From Caryophanales bacterium (GTDB lineage Bacteria; Bacillota; Bacilli; Bacillales; Amphibacillaceae), in contig JAPFDS010000075.1 in assembly GCA_026168805.1 (NCBI GenBank), positions 62,001 to 126,000 of the forward strand: a stretch of DNA of 64,000 nt. Reading direction: 5' to 3'. The notes beneath the pieces were generated by a model. The model was not told the origin of the DNA and did not search any database. It saw only the letters and a list, made by a program, of their open reading frames with translations. Positions 26,736-36,174 of the stretch are shown one piece after another (position 1 is the stretch's first letter; each line of letters opens with the position of its first letter). Both the position numbers and the translations under genes were made by a program.

Positions 26736-27241
26736 TTGGAGTATATGTATTTTTAGTTGTAATTATTGTTCAGAGAATAGGAGAGCTTGTAATTGCCAAA
26801 AGAAATGAACAAGAAATGAAAAAAAGAGGTGGGATAGAGGTAGGGGAGGAGCATTACTTTTTATTTATTGTGCTCCACGTCGCTTTTTTTATAAGTCTAT
26901 TGATCGAAACGTATGTACGAGAAACAGGTTTTACAACGAATTTTGCGAGTGTTTTGTGGAGCTTGTTTTTACTCACTCAATTGCTCCGTATATGGTCCAT
27001 CAAATCTCTCGGGAAATATTGGAATACGAAAATTATTATTATTCCACACGAGGAAAGAGTCACAACAGGTCCCTACAAGTTCCTTAATCATCCTAATTAT
27101 CTAATTGTTGGCGTGGAGTTGTTTGTTATTCCCTTCATTGTCCAAGCATATTACACTGCTTTGATATTTCCACTAGCACACATATTATTAATGTTTATAC
27201 GAATTCCAGCAGAAAATAAAGCATTGAGGAGATTAAGTTAA
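26732..27241 (+). CDS. bpsB: Isoprenylcysteine carboxyl methyltransferase-like alkylpyrone O-methyltransferase
   Basis: This roughly 169-residue membrane protein of the ICMT/PEMT-like family is the partner that methylates the alkylpyrone made by BpsA. Several membrane helices are visible. The SAM-binding region RVTTGPYKFLNHPNYLIVGVELF is diagnostic. The start at 26732 gives an ATGA overlap with the bpsA stop. An in-frame ATG at 26717 is an alternative. Expression is probably coupled to bpsA. A strong hairpin follows. Confidence 0.9.
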   Translation: MIGVYVFLVVIIVQRIGELVIAKRNEQEMKKRGGIEVGEEHYFLFIVLHVAFFISLLIETYVRETGFTTNFASVLWSLFLLTQLLRIWSIKSLGKYWNTKIIIIPHEERVTTGPYKFLNHPNYLIVGVELFVIPFIVQAYYTALIFPLAHILLMFIRIPAENKALRRLS

Positions 27242-27251
27242 TTACACGCAA

Positions 27252-27293
27252 AAACACATCGTAACCTATAAGATTACGATGTGTTTCTTTTTA
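27252..27293. terminator. Bidirectional terminator between bpsB and the cold-shock gene
   Basis: A perfect 13-bp stem AAACACATCGTAA/TTACGATGTGTTT has a 9-nt loop. A T-rich run follows on the plus strand, with A residues on the other side. The convergent genes end on either side of it. Confidence 0.87.
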
Positions 27294-27500
27294 TTATTCA
27301 TTTACTTTTTCGACATTGGCAGCTTGAGGACCTCGATCACCTTCGACAATTTCAAAGGAAACGTTTTGTCCTTCTTCTAAAGTCTTAAATCCTTCTTCTT
27401 GAATTGCTGAATAATGTACGAATACATCATCGCCTTCTTCAAGTTGAATAAAACCATAGCCCTTTTCTGCATTAAACCATTTTACTACTCCATTTTCCAT
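27294..27500 (-). CDS. Cold-shock protein (CspA/CspB family)
   Basis: This is a 68-residue single OB-fold RNA chaperone. RNP1 (KGYGFI) and RNP2 (VFVHYS) are intact, and the tail [10 protein letters not shown] is typical. The ribosome site AGGAGG sits 8 bases before the ATG. The promoter at 27607-27635 predicts a roughly 100-nt leader, as in temperature-regulated csp genes. Which csp paralogue it is cannot be decided from one sequence. Confidence 0.95.
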   Translation of the reverse strand: MENGVVKWFNAEKGYGFIQLEEGDDVFVHYSAIQEEGFKTLEEGQNVSFEIVEGDRGPQAANVEKVNE

Positions 27501-27606
27501 GTAACAAATCCTCCTAAAAGTATGTCACGCAAAAAACGTGGTAATACAAAGAAAACGAGTATGAAGAAATAGATGTATATCTTCTCAATTTCTTTGCTTA
27601 TAAATA

Positions 27607-27635
27607 ATAATAGTAGTATTTAGCTTAATCGTCAA
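27607..27635 (-). promoter_or_regulatory. SigA-type promoter of the cold-shock gene
   Basis: Read on the minus strand, TTGACG (27635-27630), a 17-bp spacer and TATTAT (27612-27607) form a near-consensus promoter. Transcription would begin near 27600, giving a leader of about 100 nt before the coding start. Confidence 0.8.
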
Positions 27636-27786
27636 GCGCTTTACACAGAAAATCCTGTTATTTCAGAACATTTAATATCATACGTAAAAAATTTCATTAT
27701 GTGTAGTGTAAACGTGTTCATATATGCTATAGTAATATATACTAGTAAGTAAGAAGAATATTTCATTAAACAAAGGGGATGGAACA

Positions 27787-29457
27787 TTGAAAACAGATAT
27801 TCAAATTGCACAAGAAGCTACACTCAAACCCATTAGAGAGATTGCTGAAGGACTAAATCTAACAGAAAATGATTGGGAGCCATATGGTCATACAAAGGCG
27901 AAGTTGTCTGATAAACTTCTAGACAAACTTCAAGATAGAGAAAATGGTAAGGTAGTCCTAGTTACTTCGATTAACCCTACTCCAGCTGGTGAAGGTAAGT
28001 CGACAGTTACTGTTGGCCTTGGCCAAGCTTTAAACCGTATCGGTAAACAAACAGTTATCGCATTGCGTGAACCTTCACTTGGACCTGTTATGGGGATCAA
28101 AGGTGGGGCAGCAGGTGGAGGATACTCTCAAGTGTTGCCAATGGAAGACATTAACTTACACTTCACTGGAGATCTACATGCAATCACGAGTGCGAATAAT
28201 GCATTATCAGCTATATTAGATAACCACATTCATCAAGGAAATGATTTACAAATTGATACACGTCAAGTTATGTGGAAGCGTGTCATGGATATCAATGATC
28301 GTGCGTTACGTAAAATTGTCATCGGTTTAGGTGGAACGCTACAAGGGGTACCTAGGGAAGACGGATTCAATATTACGGTTGCTTCGGAAATAATGGCTAT
28401 TTTATGCTTAGCTTCAAGCTTAGAAGACTTAAAGAAGCGAATTTCTAAAATTGTCGTTGCATACAATCATTCGAATGAACCAGTAACTGTGAAAGACTTA
28501 AAAGCTGAAGGTGCTTTAACAGTTCTGTTAAAAGATGCTATTAAGCCAAACTTAGTTCAAACGATCGAAAATACTCCAGCAATCATTCATGGAGGGCCAT
28601 TTGCCAATATTGCTCACGGATGTAATAGTGTTATGGCTACAAAAATCGCCGAAAAACTTGGAGATTTTGTCGTTACTGAGGGAGGATTCGGAGCAGACTT
28701 AGGAGCAGAAAAATTCCTAGATATTAAGACGCGAGCAGGGGATATTGACACCGATGCAGTTGTTATCGTTGCAACAGTCCGAGCGCTTAAGCAACACGGT
28801 GGGATGAAGTTAGATGATTTAAAAGAAGAAAACGTTGAGCGCTTAGAAGCGGGCATGAGTAACTTAGAAAAACATGTTGAAACAATCAACGAATTCGGAC
28901 TACCATTTGTTGTAGCCATCAATAAATTCCCAACTGATACAAAAGCAGAAACAGACTTTATTGAAAAATGGTGTGCAGAGCGCAATATAGATGTTGCTTT
29001 AACGGATATCCACGCAAAAGGCGGAGCTGGTGGAGAAGAGCTTGCTCACACACTTGTGAAGAAAATAGAAACAGGGGAAAACAACTTCAAGAGAATGTAT
29101 GAAGTTACTGATTCTATTCCTGATAAAGTTCGAGCGATTGCTCAAAAAGTTTACGGTGCCAAAGACGTTGAGTTTTCAGCAGAAGCTCAAAAGCAAATCG
29201 AGGCTTTTGAAAAACATGGCTGGGATGATTTACCAATCTGTATGGCAAAAACACAATACTCACTTTCAGATGACCCAACGAAACTTGGGCGTCCAGAAGG
29301 GTTCACGATACACGTCCGTGAATTTAGTCCATCGGTTGGAGCAGGTTTCCTAGTAGCGTTAACGGGTAAAATGTTAACAATGCCTGGACTACCGAAAAAA
29401 CCTTCAGCACTAAATATGGATGTTACTGAAGAAGGAAAAATTATTGGCTTGTTCTAA
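27787..29457 (+). CDS. fhs: Formate-tetrahydrofolate ligase
   Basis: Fhs makes 10-formyl-tetrahydrofolate from formate, ATP and THF, feeding purine and formyl-Met synthesis. The 556-residue length is standard. The ATP-binding loop TPAGEGKST covers residues 65-73, and the segments [22 protein letters not shown] (around residue 98) and [12 protein letters not shown] are family signatures. The start is TTG, preceded by AAAGGGGAT. A formate/nitrite channel encoded at 38.1 kb could supply its substrate, but nothing links the two genes directly. Confidence 0.96.
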   Translation: MKTDIQIAQEATLKPIREIAEGLNLTENDWEPYGHTKAKLSDKLLDKLQDRENGKVVLVTSINPTPAGEGKSTVTVGLGQALNRIGKQTVIALREPSLGPVMGIKGGAAGGGYSQVLPMEDINLHFTGDLHAITSANNALSAILDNHIHQGNDLQIDTRQVMWKRVMDINDRALRKIVIGLGGTLQGVPREDGFNITVASEIMAILCLASSLEDLKKRISKIVVAYNHSNEPVTVKDLKAEGALTVLLKDAIKPNLVQTIENTPAIIHGGPFANIAHGCNSVMATKIAEKLGDFVVTEGGFGADLGAEKFLDIKTRAGDIDTDAVVIVATVRALKQHGGMKLDDLKEENVERLEAGMSNLEKHVETINEFGLPFVVAINKFPTDTKAETDFIEKWCAERNIDVALTDIHAKGGAGGEELAHTLVKKIETGENNFKRMYEVTDSIPDKVRAIAQKVYGAKDVEFSAEAQKQIEAFEKHGWDDLPICMAKTQYSLSDDPTKLGRPEGFTIHVREFSPSVGAGFLVALTGKMLTMPGLPKKPSALNMDVTEEGKIIGLF

Positions 29458-29465
29458 AAACACTT

Positions 29466-29504
29466 AAACATGTAGAAGGGGAGCATCCCCTCTACATGTT
29501 TTTT
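29466..29504. terminator. Terminator between fhs and the convergent cell-wall hydrolase gene
   Basis: The stem AAACATGTAGA-GGGG/CCCC-TCTACATGTTT has one bulged A and a 5-nt loop, and is followed by a T-run. The convergent gene ends at 29503, inside the T-run, so the signal may serve both genes. Confidence 0.9.
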
Positions 29505-30540
29505 ACTGGATACGATTTGCCCCTATATACCTTTCTTTCCAATAATCTTGTTCTAAATTGCTGATCTCTACTCCACGTGATTCACCAGCGTGAATGAAAT
29601 TTCCATCACCCATATAGATGCCTGCATGCGAGGGACCAGCTTTATATGTTTCAAAAAACACAATATCCCCAACAGATGGCTGATCAACTGGTGTAGAAAA
29701 GTTCCATATTTCACTGACCGTTCGAGGGATTGTTTGATCTTCTTCTTCAAATACAAATTGTAAAAATCCACTACAATCAAAACCAGAAGGAGATGTACCG
29801 CCCCATTCATAAGGTGTACCAATATGATCTAATGCGTGGTTCAGAATATTATTATTGTCTGGATACGTCTCCACTTGTGTGGATTCTACTTCTTCTGTTT
29901 CGTTCTCATCTGTAGATTGATTTTCCGTTTGTTCTGTTGCTGTAGCCATTTCAGCTTCTTGTTCTTCTTCTACATCATTATAAATAGCTTCCAAAGATTG
30001 CACGGTTACCTCTGAAACTAACTCTAAATCATGTTCATCTTCTGCAAGTTGGAGTGCTTGTAATGTTAGGGGACCATAAATACCATCTATATTGCCTTCG
30101 TAATAGTCGAAGTAGGAGAGGGCTTTTTGAACAATTTCTACGTTATCACTTTTCATCCCAGGCGTAATCGAATCGGATAATTCTTTAATATCACTCATAT
30201 ACGTTTCTTTTTCAAGTTCTAGTAACTTCTCAACTGTGACTTCGCCCATTTGCCCAGTTTTTGATAGGTTATGTTGTTGCTGAAAGTTCTTTAGGGCATT
30301 TTCAGTGTCAATACCAAAAACACCATCAATCTCACCTGTATAGTACGATTGTTGATAGAGTTTATGCTGTAATACTCGAACGGATTCTCCTTGATCTGCA
30401 TAATTTAGCTGTTCTCCACTCATTAAAATTTTATTTTCTAATGCCGGATAGATATCTACATATGTAGCAAACGGTTGACTGAGTGCATAACTGTATAAAA
30501 TTGAATGTTTCGCAACTTTTTGAACGGTAGCATTCATCAT
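29503..30540 (-). CDS. NlpC/P60 cell-wall hydrolase with two peptidoglycan-binding domains
   Basis: This 345-residue putative D,L-endopeptidase cuts cell-wall stem peptides. Two PG_binding_1 modules sit at roughly residues 48-110 and 125-190. A Glu-rich linker (about 190-228) leads to the C-terminal NlpC/P60 domain with catalytic Cys256 (FDCSGF), His305 (SHAG) and His317. GAGAGGAG lies 7 bases before the ATG at 30540. The N terminus (MMNATVQKVAKHSILYSYAL) is not a convincing signal peptide, which is odd for a wall enzyme. Confidence 0.88.
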   Translation of the reverse strand: MMNATVQKVAKHSILYSYALSQPFATYVDIYPALENKILMSGEQLNYADQGESVRVLQHKLYQQSYYTGEIDGVFGIDTENALKNFQQQHNLSKTGQMGEVTVEKLLELEKETYMSDIKELSDSITPGMKSDNVEIVQKALSYFDYYEGNIDGIYGPLTLQALQLAEDEHDLELVSEVTVQSLEAIYNDVEEEQEAEMATATEQTENQSTDENETEEVESTQVETYPDNNNILNHALDHIGTPYEWGGTSPSGFDCSGFLQFVFEEEDQTIPRTVSEIWNFSTPVDQPSVGDIVFFETYKAGPSHAGIYMGDGNFIHAGESRGVEISNLEQDYWKERYIGANRIQ

Positions 30541-30666
30541 ATACAAACTCCTCTCTCTGCTAACTAGTTCTAATCACTATTTTATGAATGGGACGTATGT
30601 TTATGCGTTACGGTTATGTTACAATAAAGATACAATCACATGTACATACCTTTAGGAGGGATTATT

Positions 30667-31245
30667 TTGCACATTCAAGGAATAATTTTAGCAGGCGGAA
30701 AATCTTCTCGTATGGGAACGAATAAAGCATTGCTTTCTATACATAATAAAAAAGTTATTGAACATATTATTGAAGAGTTGCAAGAAATCACAAATGACAT
30801 CATTATTATTGCAAATGAACCTGAGTATTATAAAGCATACAATTATCCAATTTATAAAGATCGTTACAAACACAAAGGACCTCTTGCTGGCTTAGAAACA
30901 GCACTTTATCATATGCGAGGGGATGTTGCCGTTGTTAGCCCGTGTGACACACCTTTTATTCATCATTCTGTTTACGAAGAGTTACTTGAGGATATGAATG
31001 ACTTTGACGCGATCGTGCCAACATACGAAGGACAAATACATCCTTTATCAGGAATTTATCGTAAATCTGTTCATGCGTCGGTGGAACACTCCATTCAAAA
31101 TGATCAGTTGAGAATGACAAGTTTTTTTGATGATATACACATGCATTTGAAAGAGGATTTTAGTGCAGTCGATCAATCAATAGCAAAAAAGCATTTCTTT
31201 AATATGAATACAGTTGAGGAATTCAATCAAGCAAAAGTACTATAA
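30667..31245 (+). CDS. mobA: Molybdenum cofactor guanylyltransferase
   Basis: MobA transfers GMP to molybdopterin to form the guanine dinucleotide cofactor. The 192-residue protein has the nucleotidyltransferase motif ILAGGKSSRMGTNKAL (residues 6-22), the GPLAGLETAL loop and the metal-binding Asp in SPCDTPF. AGGAGGG lies about 8 bases before a TTG start at 30667. No other molybdenum cofactor gene is nearby. The following tat genes export folded cofactor-bearing enzymes, which would make biological sense. Confidence 0.87.
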   Translation: MHIQGIILAGGKSSRMGTNKALLSIHNKKVIEHIIEELQEITNDIIIIANEPEYYKAYNYPIYKDRYKHKGPLAGLETALYHMRGDVAVVSPCDTPFIHHSVYEELLEDMNDFDAIVPTYEGQIHPLSGIYRKSVHASVEHSIQNDQLRMTSFFDDIHMHLKEDFSAVDQSIAKKHFFNMNTVEEFNQAKVL

Positions 31246-31422
31246 GTTGTATTTTTTACTACATACATGATAAACTTATCTATAGTAGTAAAAATTAAAG
31301 ATATGAACTTTTTATGGATAATTTTGATATCTATTTAATTATAGTATAAGAACAGGTATACTAGCAGAAGAATGAAGTACATGTGTACAATGAATTGTTA
31401 AATAATTAACGAGGTGATCTAC

Positions 31423-31602
31423 ATGGCTCAAATTGGAATCCCTAGCTTAATACTAATACTGGTTGTTGCGTTACTTATCTTTGGACCTTCTAAATTGCCA
31501 GAGATTGGAAAAGCAGCTGGAAACTCATTGCGTGAATTTAAAGATGCAACAAAAGGTCTTGTCGGAGACGAAAAACCTTCAGATGAAGAAAAACAAGAAT
31601 AG
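31423..31602 (+). CDS. tatA: Sec-independent protein translocase subunit TatA
   Basis: TatA forms the pore-like oligomer of the twin-arginine export system. The 59-residue protein has one membrane helix (about residues 4-21), the hinge [14 protein letters not shown] and an amphipathic helix with a charged tail. GAGGTG lies 6 bases before the ATG at 31423. TatC follows 104 bp downstream, past a partial hairpin, so this is a minimal TatA-TatC pair as in other Bacilli. Confidence 0.94.
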   Translation: MAQIGIPSLILILVVALLIFGPSKLPEIGKAAGNSLREFKDATKGLVGDEKPSDEEKQE

Positions 31603-31614
31603 TGGCTTGAATGT

Positions 31615-31656
31615 AAAGGTGTGAGGTGAGCAACAATACCCTTACACCTTTCTTTA
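31615..31656 (+). terminator. Partial hairpin between tatA and tatC
   Basis: The inverted repeat AAAGGTGT (31615-31622)/ACACCTTT (31644-31651), followed by CTTTATT, looks like a leaky terminator. It could set more TatA than TatC. Confidence 0.5.
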
Positions 31657-31706
31657 TTGATTGCTAATGAATGTATTTCTCCTAGATATGAAAGTAGGTG
31701 GGACAG

Positions 31707-32462
31707 ATGCCTAAGTCAAATAGAGAATTAAATGAAAAAGAAATGAATGTCGTAGGGCATTTGACTGAACTTAGAAATAGGCTAATGGTCACAGGATTGA
31801 TCTTTATCGTCCTGTTTATTGTTAGCTTTATAAACATTAGAAAGATTTATCTTTTCTTTAGAAATGATATTCCGTTCGAATTACATATAACAAGTCCAGG
31901 TGAAATTGTCTGGATTTATATAACGATTGCTGCTGTTGTAGCGCTTGTAGGAACCTTACCTATATTAAGTATACAACTTTGGCTATTTATCCAACCCGGA
32001 TTAACCAAAAGAGAACGTAAGGCGTCATTGTCATATATTCCATTTATTTTTATTCTTTTCGTCGGTGGACTAGTATTTGGATATTTTATGTTCATCGAAT
32101 TAATTTTACCGTTCCTATTGTCTCTAAACGACGAAATGTTTGTAGAGATTTTTACGGTAGAAAAATATTTTGGTTTTATGTTTAAACTTTTATTGCCATT
32201 TGCACTGATCTTTGAATTACCGGTTGTTGCAATGTTCTTAACGACTCTTGGGATTATTACTCCTGAATTTTTAAAGAAATCACGGAAATATGCATACTTT
32301 GTCTTACTCATTGTTGGGGCACTAGTTACGCCACCTGATATTTTCTTGCAGTTAGTGGTAGCAATTCCGTTATTTATTCTGTACGAAATAAGTGTTTCGC
32401 TAGCATCGTATGTGTACAAGCGTAAACTACGTAAACAGAGGCAAGATGACGAGGAAAACTAG
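31707..32462 (+). CDS. tatC: Twin-arginine translocase subunit TatC
   Basis: TatC is the signal-peptide receptor of the Tat system. The 251-residue protein has six membrane helices and the conserved N-terminal segment HLTELRNRL, whose glutamate contacts the twin-arginine motif. The ATG at 31707 has AGGTGGG before it, and an in-frame GTG inside that site is rejected. The stop is followed at once by the ribosome site of yozE. Confidence 0.94.
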   Translation: MPKSNRELNEKEMNVVGHLTELRNRLMVTGLIFIVLFIVSFINIRKIYLFFRNDIPFELHITSPGEIVWIYITIAAVVALVGTLPILSIQLWLFIQPGLTKRERKASLSYIPFIFILFVGGLVFGYFMFIELILPFLLSLNDEMFVEIFTVEKYFGFMFKLLLPFALIFELPVVAMFLTTLGIITPEFLKKSRKYAYFVLLIVGALVTPPDIFLQLVVAIPLFILYEISVSLASYVYKRKLRKQRQDDEEN

Positions 32463-32474
32463 GAGTTGATTCGT

Positions 32475-32699
32475 TTGAAAACTTTTTATGAGTTTATCAA
32501 AATGCATAAAGATTATTCAAAGGCTACAGATCAGGCAAGATTGGCTGTGTGGATTTGTGAAACAGATGATTTCCCGAAATTTTCAACCGACTTTCATGAA
32601 ATTAGTGATTTTTTAGAAATATACAGCCCATTTCCGAATGCATTACAAGTATTTGATCGGTTATGGGAAGAATACAAAGAAAATAACCCTAAACTTTGA
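32475..32699 (+). CDS. yozE: YozE family small protein (SAM-like fold)
   Basis: This 74-residue protein has exactly the length of B. subtilis YozE. It has the family start KTFYEFI and the motif FPKFSTDFHEISDFLEI. The family adopts a sterile-alpha-motif-like helical fold but has no known role. AGGAG lies 9 bases before a TTG start. It follows tatC by 12 bases. Confidence 0.82.
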   Translation: MKTFYEFIKMHKDYSKATDQARLAVWICETDDFPKFSTDFHEISDFLEIYSPFPNALQVFDRLWEEYKENNPKL

Positions 32700-32876
32700 C
32701 ATGCATTCGTTTGTATACGTATCAAACTGTCAAAATCCGACGATAATGACAATTCAATATAGACTATTTTGTTGATTTGTGCGCTTTCCCAGGAAATATT
32801 TCACTGTCTAACACAATGCTATATCCTTTCATATACTAAGAAGTAGGATGATATGTAATAAAAAGGAGGAATAGGT

Positions 32877-33212
32877 GTGATTAGACAGCATAGAAGACAA
32901 CCTCAATTGCCACGCGTACAGGGAAGTGTGAAAAAAACAGGAATGGAACGCTTTTCATCCTCACTAAGTACTTTTCAACAAGTATTGGGAGTGGTTCATT
33001 CTGCAGCTCCGTATATTGAAAGGTACGGTCCTGTAGTACAAAAACTACCAACGCTATACAGGATGTATCGTGCAATAAAAAATGTAGATGAACCTACAGC
33101 ACAAGTGGATAGTGAAGATGCACAAGAAGTCTCTGCACCAACAGAGGAACAGAACTCACAAGTAAGTAGTTCACTACCTGAAAATTATCCGTCCCCAAAA
33201 TTGTATATATAA
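32877..33212 (+). CDS. YqfQ-like (VrrA-type) protein
   Basis: This 111-residue protein has a basic, proline-containing start, a conserved central block (FQQVLGVVHSAAPYIERYGP) and PVVQKLPTLYRMYRAIK after it, and an acidic low-complexity end. The central block fits the YqfQ-like family of Bacillaceae, whose function is unknown. The start is GTG at 32877 after AAAGGAGG. It is not clearly part of an operon. Confidence 0.65.
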   Translation: MIRQHRRQPQLPRVQGSVKKTGMERFSSSLSTFQQVLGVVHSAAPYIERYGPVVQKLPTLYRMYRAIKNVDEPTAQVDSEDAQEVSAPTEEQNSQVSSSLPENYPSPKLYI

Positions 33213-33275
33213 TATTAGAACCCATATAGTGAATCTTGTATAATAGAAGGAAATTCAAGAATGGAGGTAGCAAAT

Positions 33276-34235
33276 ATGACAAAAAATAAAGAACTTGCAA
33301 CATTTGCTGGTGGTTGTTTCTGGTGTATGGTCGAACCGTTTGATGAACGGCCAGGGATTCTCTCGGTCGTATCAGGATATACGGGTGGACATGTTAAACA
33401 TCCAACGTATGAACAAGTCGCTACCAATACTACCGGTCACAAAGAGGCGGTTCAAATTACTTTTGATCCACAAGTGATTTCTTATGAAGAAATCGTACAA
33501 ACATTTTGGCAGCAAATAGACCCAACAGATGCAGGAGGACAGTTTCACGATCGGGGCGACTCCTATAAAACTGCTATCTTTTATCATAATGAAGAACAAA
33601 AGAACATAGCAGAGCAATCAAAAGAAGAACTTGAAAATAGCGGACGTTTTAATCAGCCAATCGTAACAAAGATCATCAAAGCTGCTGCATTTTATCCAGC
33701 TGAAGATGAACATCAAGATTTTTATAAGAAAAACAAGAATCACTATGAACGGTACAGTGTTGGTTCAGGAAGAAAAGATTTTATACAAGAGCATTGGTCA
33801 AATGATGAATCTGATGAGGATTTAAAAAAACGTCTAACACCTATACAATATGCAGTCACTCAAGAAGACGCAACAGAAAGACCATTTGATAATGAGTATT
33901 GGGATAATGAAGAAGAGGGAATTTACGTTGATATTGTCTCAGGAGAGGTGCTTTTCTCTTCAAAGGATAAATTTGACGCGCAATGTGGATGGCCTAGTTT
34001 CACAAAGCCAGTCAATGAAGAAGCTTTATCAGAGAAAGATGATTATAAACTACTTCAAAAACGAACAGAAGTGCGTACGAAGAATTCAGATTCACATTTA
34101 GGGCACGTCTTTGAAGATGGTCCGATCGAACAAGGTGGATTACGCTATTGTATGAACTCAGCAGCACTTCGATTCATACCAAAAGATAAAATGACAACAG
34201 AAGGATATGAAGAGTTTTTATATTTATTTGATTAG
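33276..34235 (+). CDS. msrAB: Fused peptide methionine sulfoxide reductase MsrA-MsrB
   Basis: This 319-residue bifunctional repair enzyme reduces both stereoisomers of methionine sulfoxide. The N-terminal MsrA half has catalytic Cys14 in GGCFWC. The C-terminal MsrB half (from about residue 175) has QCGWPSF and catalytic Cys292 in [11 protein letters not shown]. The CxxC zinc pairs of many MsrB enzymes are absent. B. subtilis keeps the two domains as separate adjacent genes, so this is a fusion. GGAGG precedes the ATG at 33276, which I prefer over the ATG at 33261. A TATAAT at 33236 may be its -10. Confidence 0.94.
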   Translation: MTKNKELATFAGGCFWCMVEPFDERPGILSVVSGYTGGHVKHPTYEQVATNTTGHKEAVQITFDPQVISYEEIVQTFWQQIDPTDAGGQFHDRGDSYKTAIFYHNEEQKNIAEQSKEELENSGRFNQPIVTKIIKAAAFYPAEDEHQDFYKKNKNHYERYSVGSGRKDFIQEHWSNDESDEDLKKRLTPIQYAVTQEDATERPFDNEYWDNEEEGIYVDIVSGEVLFSSKDKFDAQCGWPSFTKPVNEEALSEKDDYKLLQKRTEVRTKNSDSHLGHVFEDGPIEQGGLRYCMNSAALRFIPKDKMTTEGYEEFLYLFD

Positions 34236-34281
34236 GGGTTTACGATAATAATGTTATGTAAACTAGGATGGAGTGAATAAA

Positions 34282-34497
34282 ATGATTCATGTACATTGGA
34301 AAGAAAAAGAACCAATCAAGCAAATAAAATGTGTGCATGCAGATGCAGAAAAGTTTGTTGTTCACAATAAACTTACACCAGGAAAGATATATGATGTTAA
34401 AAACGAAACGGATGAATTTTACTTCGTCGTTGATAACAGCAATCGAATCGGCGGATACTATAAAACATATTTCGAAGACCCGTCTAAAAAGAAGTAG
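34282..34497 (+). CDS. Small conserved protein, possibly DUF6501
   Basis: This 71-residue soluble protein of mixed charge begins MIHVHWKEKEPIKQIKCVHA. It contains GKIYDVKNETDEFYFVVD, which suggests a small beta-rich domain. It resembles the short Bacillaceae proteins grouped as DUF6501, but I am not sure. GGAGTG lies 6 bases before the ATG. Its stop lies inside the stem of the terminator that follows. Confidence 0.65.
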   Translation: MIHVHWKEKEPIKQIKCVHADAEKFVVHNKLTPGKIYDVKNETDEFYFVVDNSNRIGGYYKTYFEDPSKKK

Positions 34498-34516
34498 CAG
34501 ATGCTACTTCTTTTTT
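34486..34516 (+). terminator. Terminator overlapping the stop of the 71-residue gene
   Basis: The stem GAAGTAGC/GCTACTTC with an AGAT loop is followed by TTTTTT. The stop codon TAG is part of the 5' arm. Confidence 0.88.
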
Positions 34517-34583
34517 ATACATATTTCACACATGGAATGGATATCCTATTTGTACTATGTAAAAAGTAAAAAGGAGCTAATCA

Positions 34584-36092
34584 ATGGGAGTCGATCAAAA
34601 TTCAATCTGGAACCTACACAATAAACTTCCGTCTTTTCCGACATTAAATAAAAATGAACAAACCGAAGTATTAATTGTAGGAGGTGGAATAACTGGATTA
34701 TTAACCGCCTATGAATTAATAAACATTGGACTAAAAGTTATGGTTATTGATGCAAGTACACTTTGCTCTGGAACTACGGGACGCACAACAGCAAAAATCA
34801 GTGCACAACATGGAATTCTTTATGATTCGATCATTCAGTCCTCAGGAGTTGAGCAAGCTAGACAATATTATACTGCAGCAATGGATGGAAAAGATCGTAT
34901 ATTAAATATTTTAGAAGAACTAAAAATGGATATAGATATTGAACAAAAAGATAGTGTCATCTATACAGAATATGATGAGAATATCCAGGCAATAGAAGAT
35001 GAGTTTCGCGCGTATGATACGTTAAATATTCCAGGGAAATATACGGAAACAACTGAATTGCCAGTCGAAACAAAAGCCGCTGTTACAATGTTCCACCAAG
35101 CACAGTTCGATCCACTTTTGTATATAAAACAGATCATTGATGTAAGTATCAAACAAGGACTTGAAGTGTATGAACATACACAAGCAATAGACATTGAGCA
35201 CGGAAATGAAATAAAGGTAACAACAGACAAAGGACATGAGATTCATTGCACATATGTCGTTCAAGCAACACATTTTCCGTTTTTTGATCCTTTAGGCATG
35301 TTTACTACACGACTTATTCCAGAACGTTCATTTATTTATGCGGGAAAAAATGAGAATCCCCATTTAAAGGGAATGCACTTAAGCAATGATACTCCTGCTC
35401 GATCTATTCGCACAGCCAAAATAAATAACGAACATGCTATTTTAATTGGTGGAGAAGGGTATGTTGTTGGGAAAAACAAGTCATCTGCTGATCCTTATAA
35501 ACAATTAAAGCAGACCGCTTATACATTGTTTCCGGATCATACTTTTATCTCTCAGTGGTCAGCGCAAGATTATAATACAATGGATTCAATTCCTTACATT
35601 GGAAGATTAAAAAATAAATATGAAAATATATTTGTTGCAACAGGATTTAAAAAGTGGGGAATGACAACAAGTGCTACTGCTGCGGTTCTCATCAAAGATC
35701 TTATTCAAAAAAGACAAAATCCAAATGAAAACTTATTTTCACCCAGTCGATTTGAACTGACTTCATCCGTTCCTACGTTTGTAAAGCAAAATTCACACGT
35801 AGCGACGCAGCTGATCAAAGGGAAAGTGAGCGATGAAGGAAAGTCGATTGATGAATTAAAAGCGAATGATGCAACCACTTTATTCAAAAAAGGAAAAAAA
35901 CTTGGTGTATATAAAGATGAACAAGAAGTAGTTCATGTAGTGGATACTACTTGTACTCATCTAGGTTGTGAGGTTGAATGGAATACGTACGACCTTACTT
36001 GGGACTGTCCATGTCATGGTTCGCGGTACACTTATACCGGAAAAGTAATCGAGGGGCCTGCCAAAAAACATTTAAAAAAAGAAGAACTATAA
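34584..36092 (+). CDS. yhfW: FAD-dependent oxidoreductase with C-terminal Rieske domain (YhfW-like)
   Basis: This 502-residue protein joins a DAO-type flavin oxidoreductase to a Rieske [2Fe-2S] domain, like B. subtilis YhfW (about 509 residues). The FAD motif VLIVGGGITGLLTAYEL lies near residue 29, followed by GTTGRTTAKIS. The Rieske ligands are Cys457/His459 (CTHLGC) and Cys475/His478 (CPCHGS). Cys462 and Cys477 form the expected disulfide. The substrate is unknown. AAAGGAGC precedes the ATG. Confidence 0.92.
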   Translation: MGVDQNSIWNLHNKLPSFPTLNKNEQTEVLIVGGGITGLLTAYELINIGLKVMVIDASTLCSGTTGRTTAKISAQHGILYDSIIQSSGVEQARQYYTAAMDGKDRILNILEELKMDIDIEQKDSVIYTEYDENIQAIEDEFRAYDTLNIPGKYTETTELPVETKAAVTMFHQAQFDPLLYIKQIIDVSIKQGLEVYEHTQAIDIEHGNEIKVTTDKGHEIHCTYVVQATHFPFFDPLGMFTTRLIPERSFIYAGKNENPHLKGMHLSNDTPARSIRTAKINNEHAILIGGEGYVVGKNKSSADPYKQLKQTAYTLFPDHTFISQWSAQDYNTMDSIPYIGRLKNKYENIFVATGFKKWGMTTSATAAVLIKDLIQKRQNPNENLFSPSRFELTSSVPTFVKQNSHVATQLIKGKVSDEGKSIDELKANDATTLFKKGKKLGVYKDEQEVVHVVDTTCTHLGCEVEWNTYDLTWDCPCHGSRYTYTGKVIEGPAKKHLKKEEL

Positions 36093-36174
36093 TTGCAAAA
36101 CGATGCATGAACCTCCTGTAATAATATGTTACAATAAGGTAATCTAATTGAAATATATGTACAGGAGGATATTC

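Noticed and set aside
27630-27645. cre-like AAGCGCTTTACA next to the cold-shock promoter
   Set aside because: The spacing around the central CG does not fit the consensus, and it mostly overlaps the -35 box.
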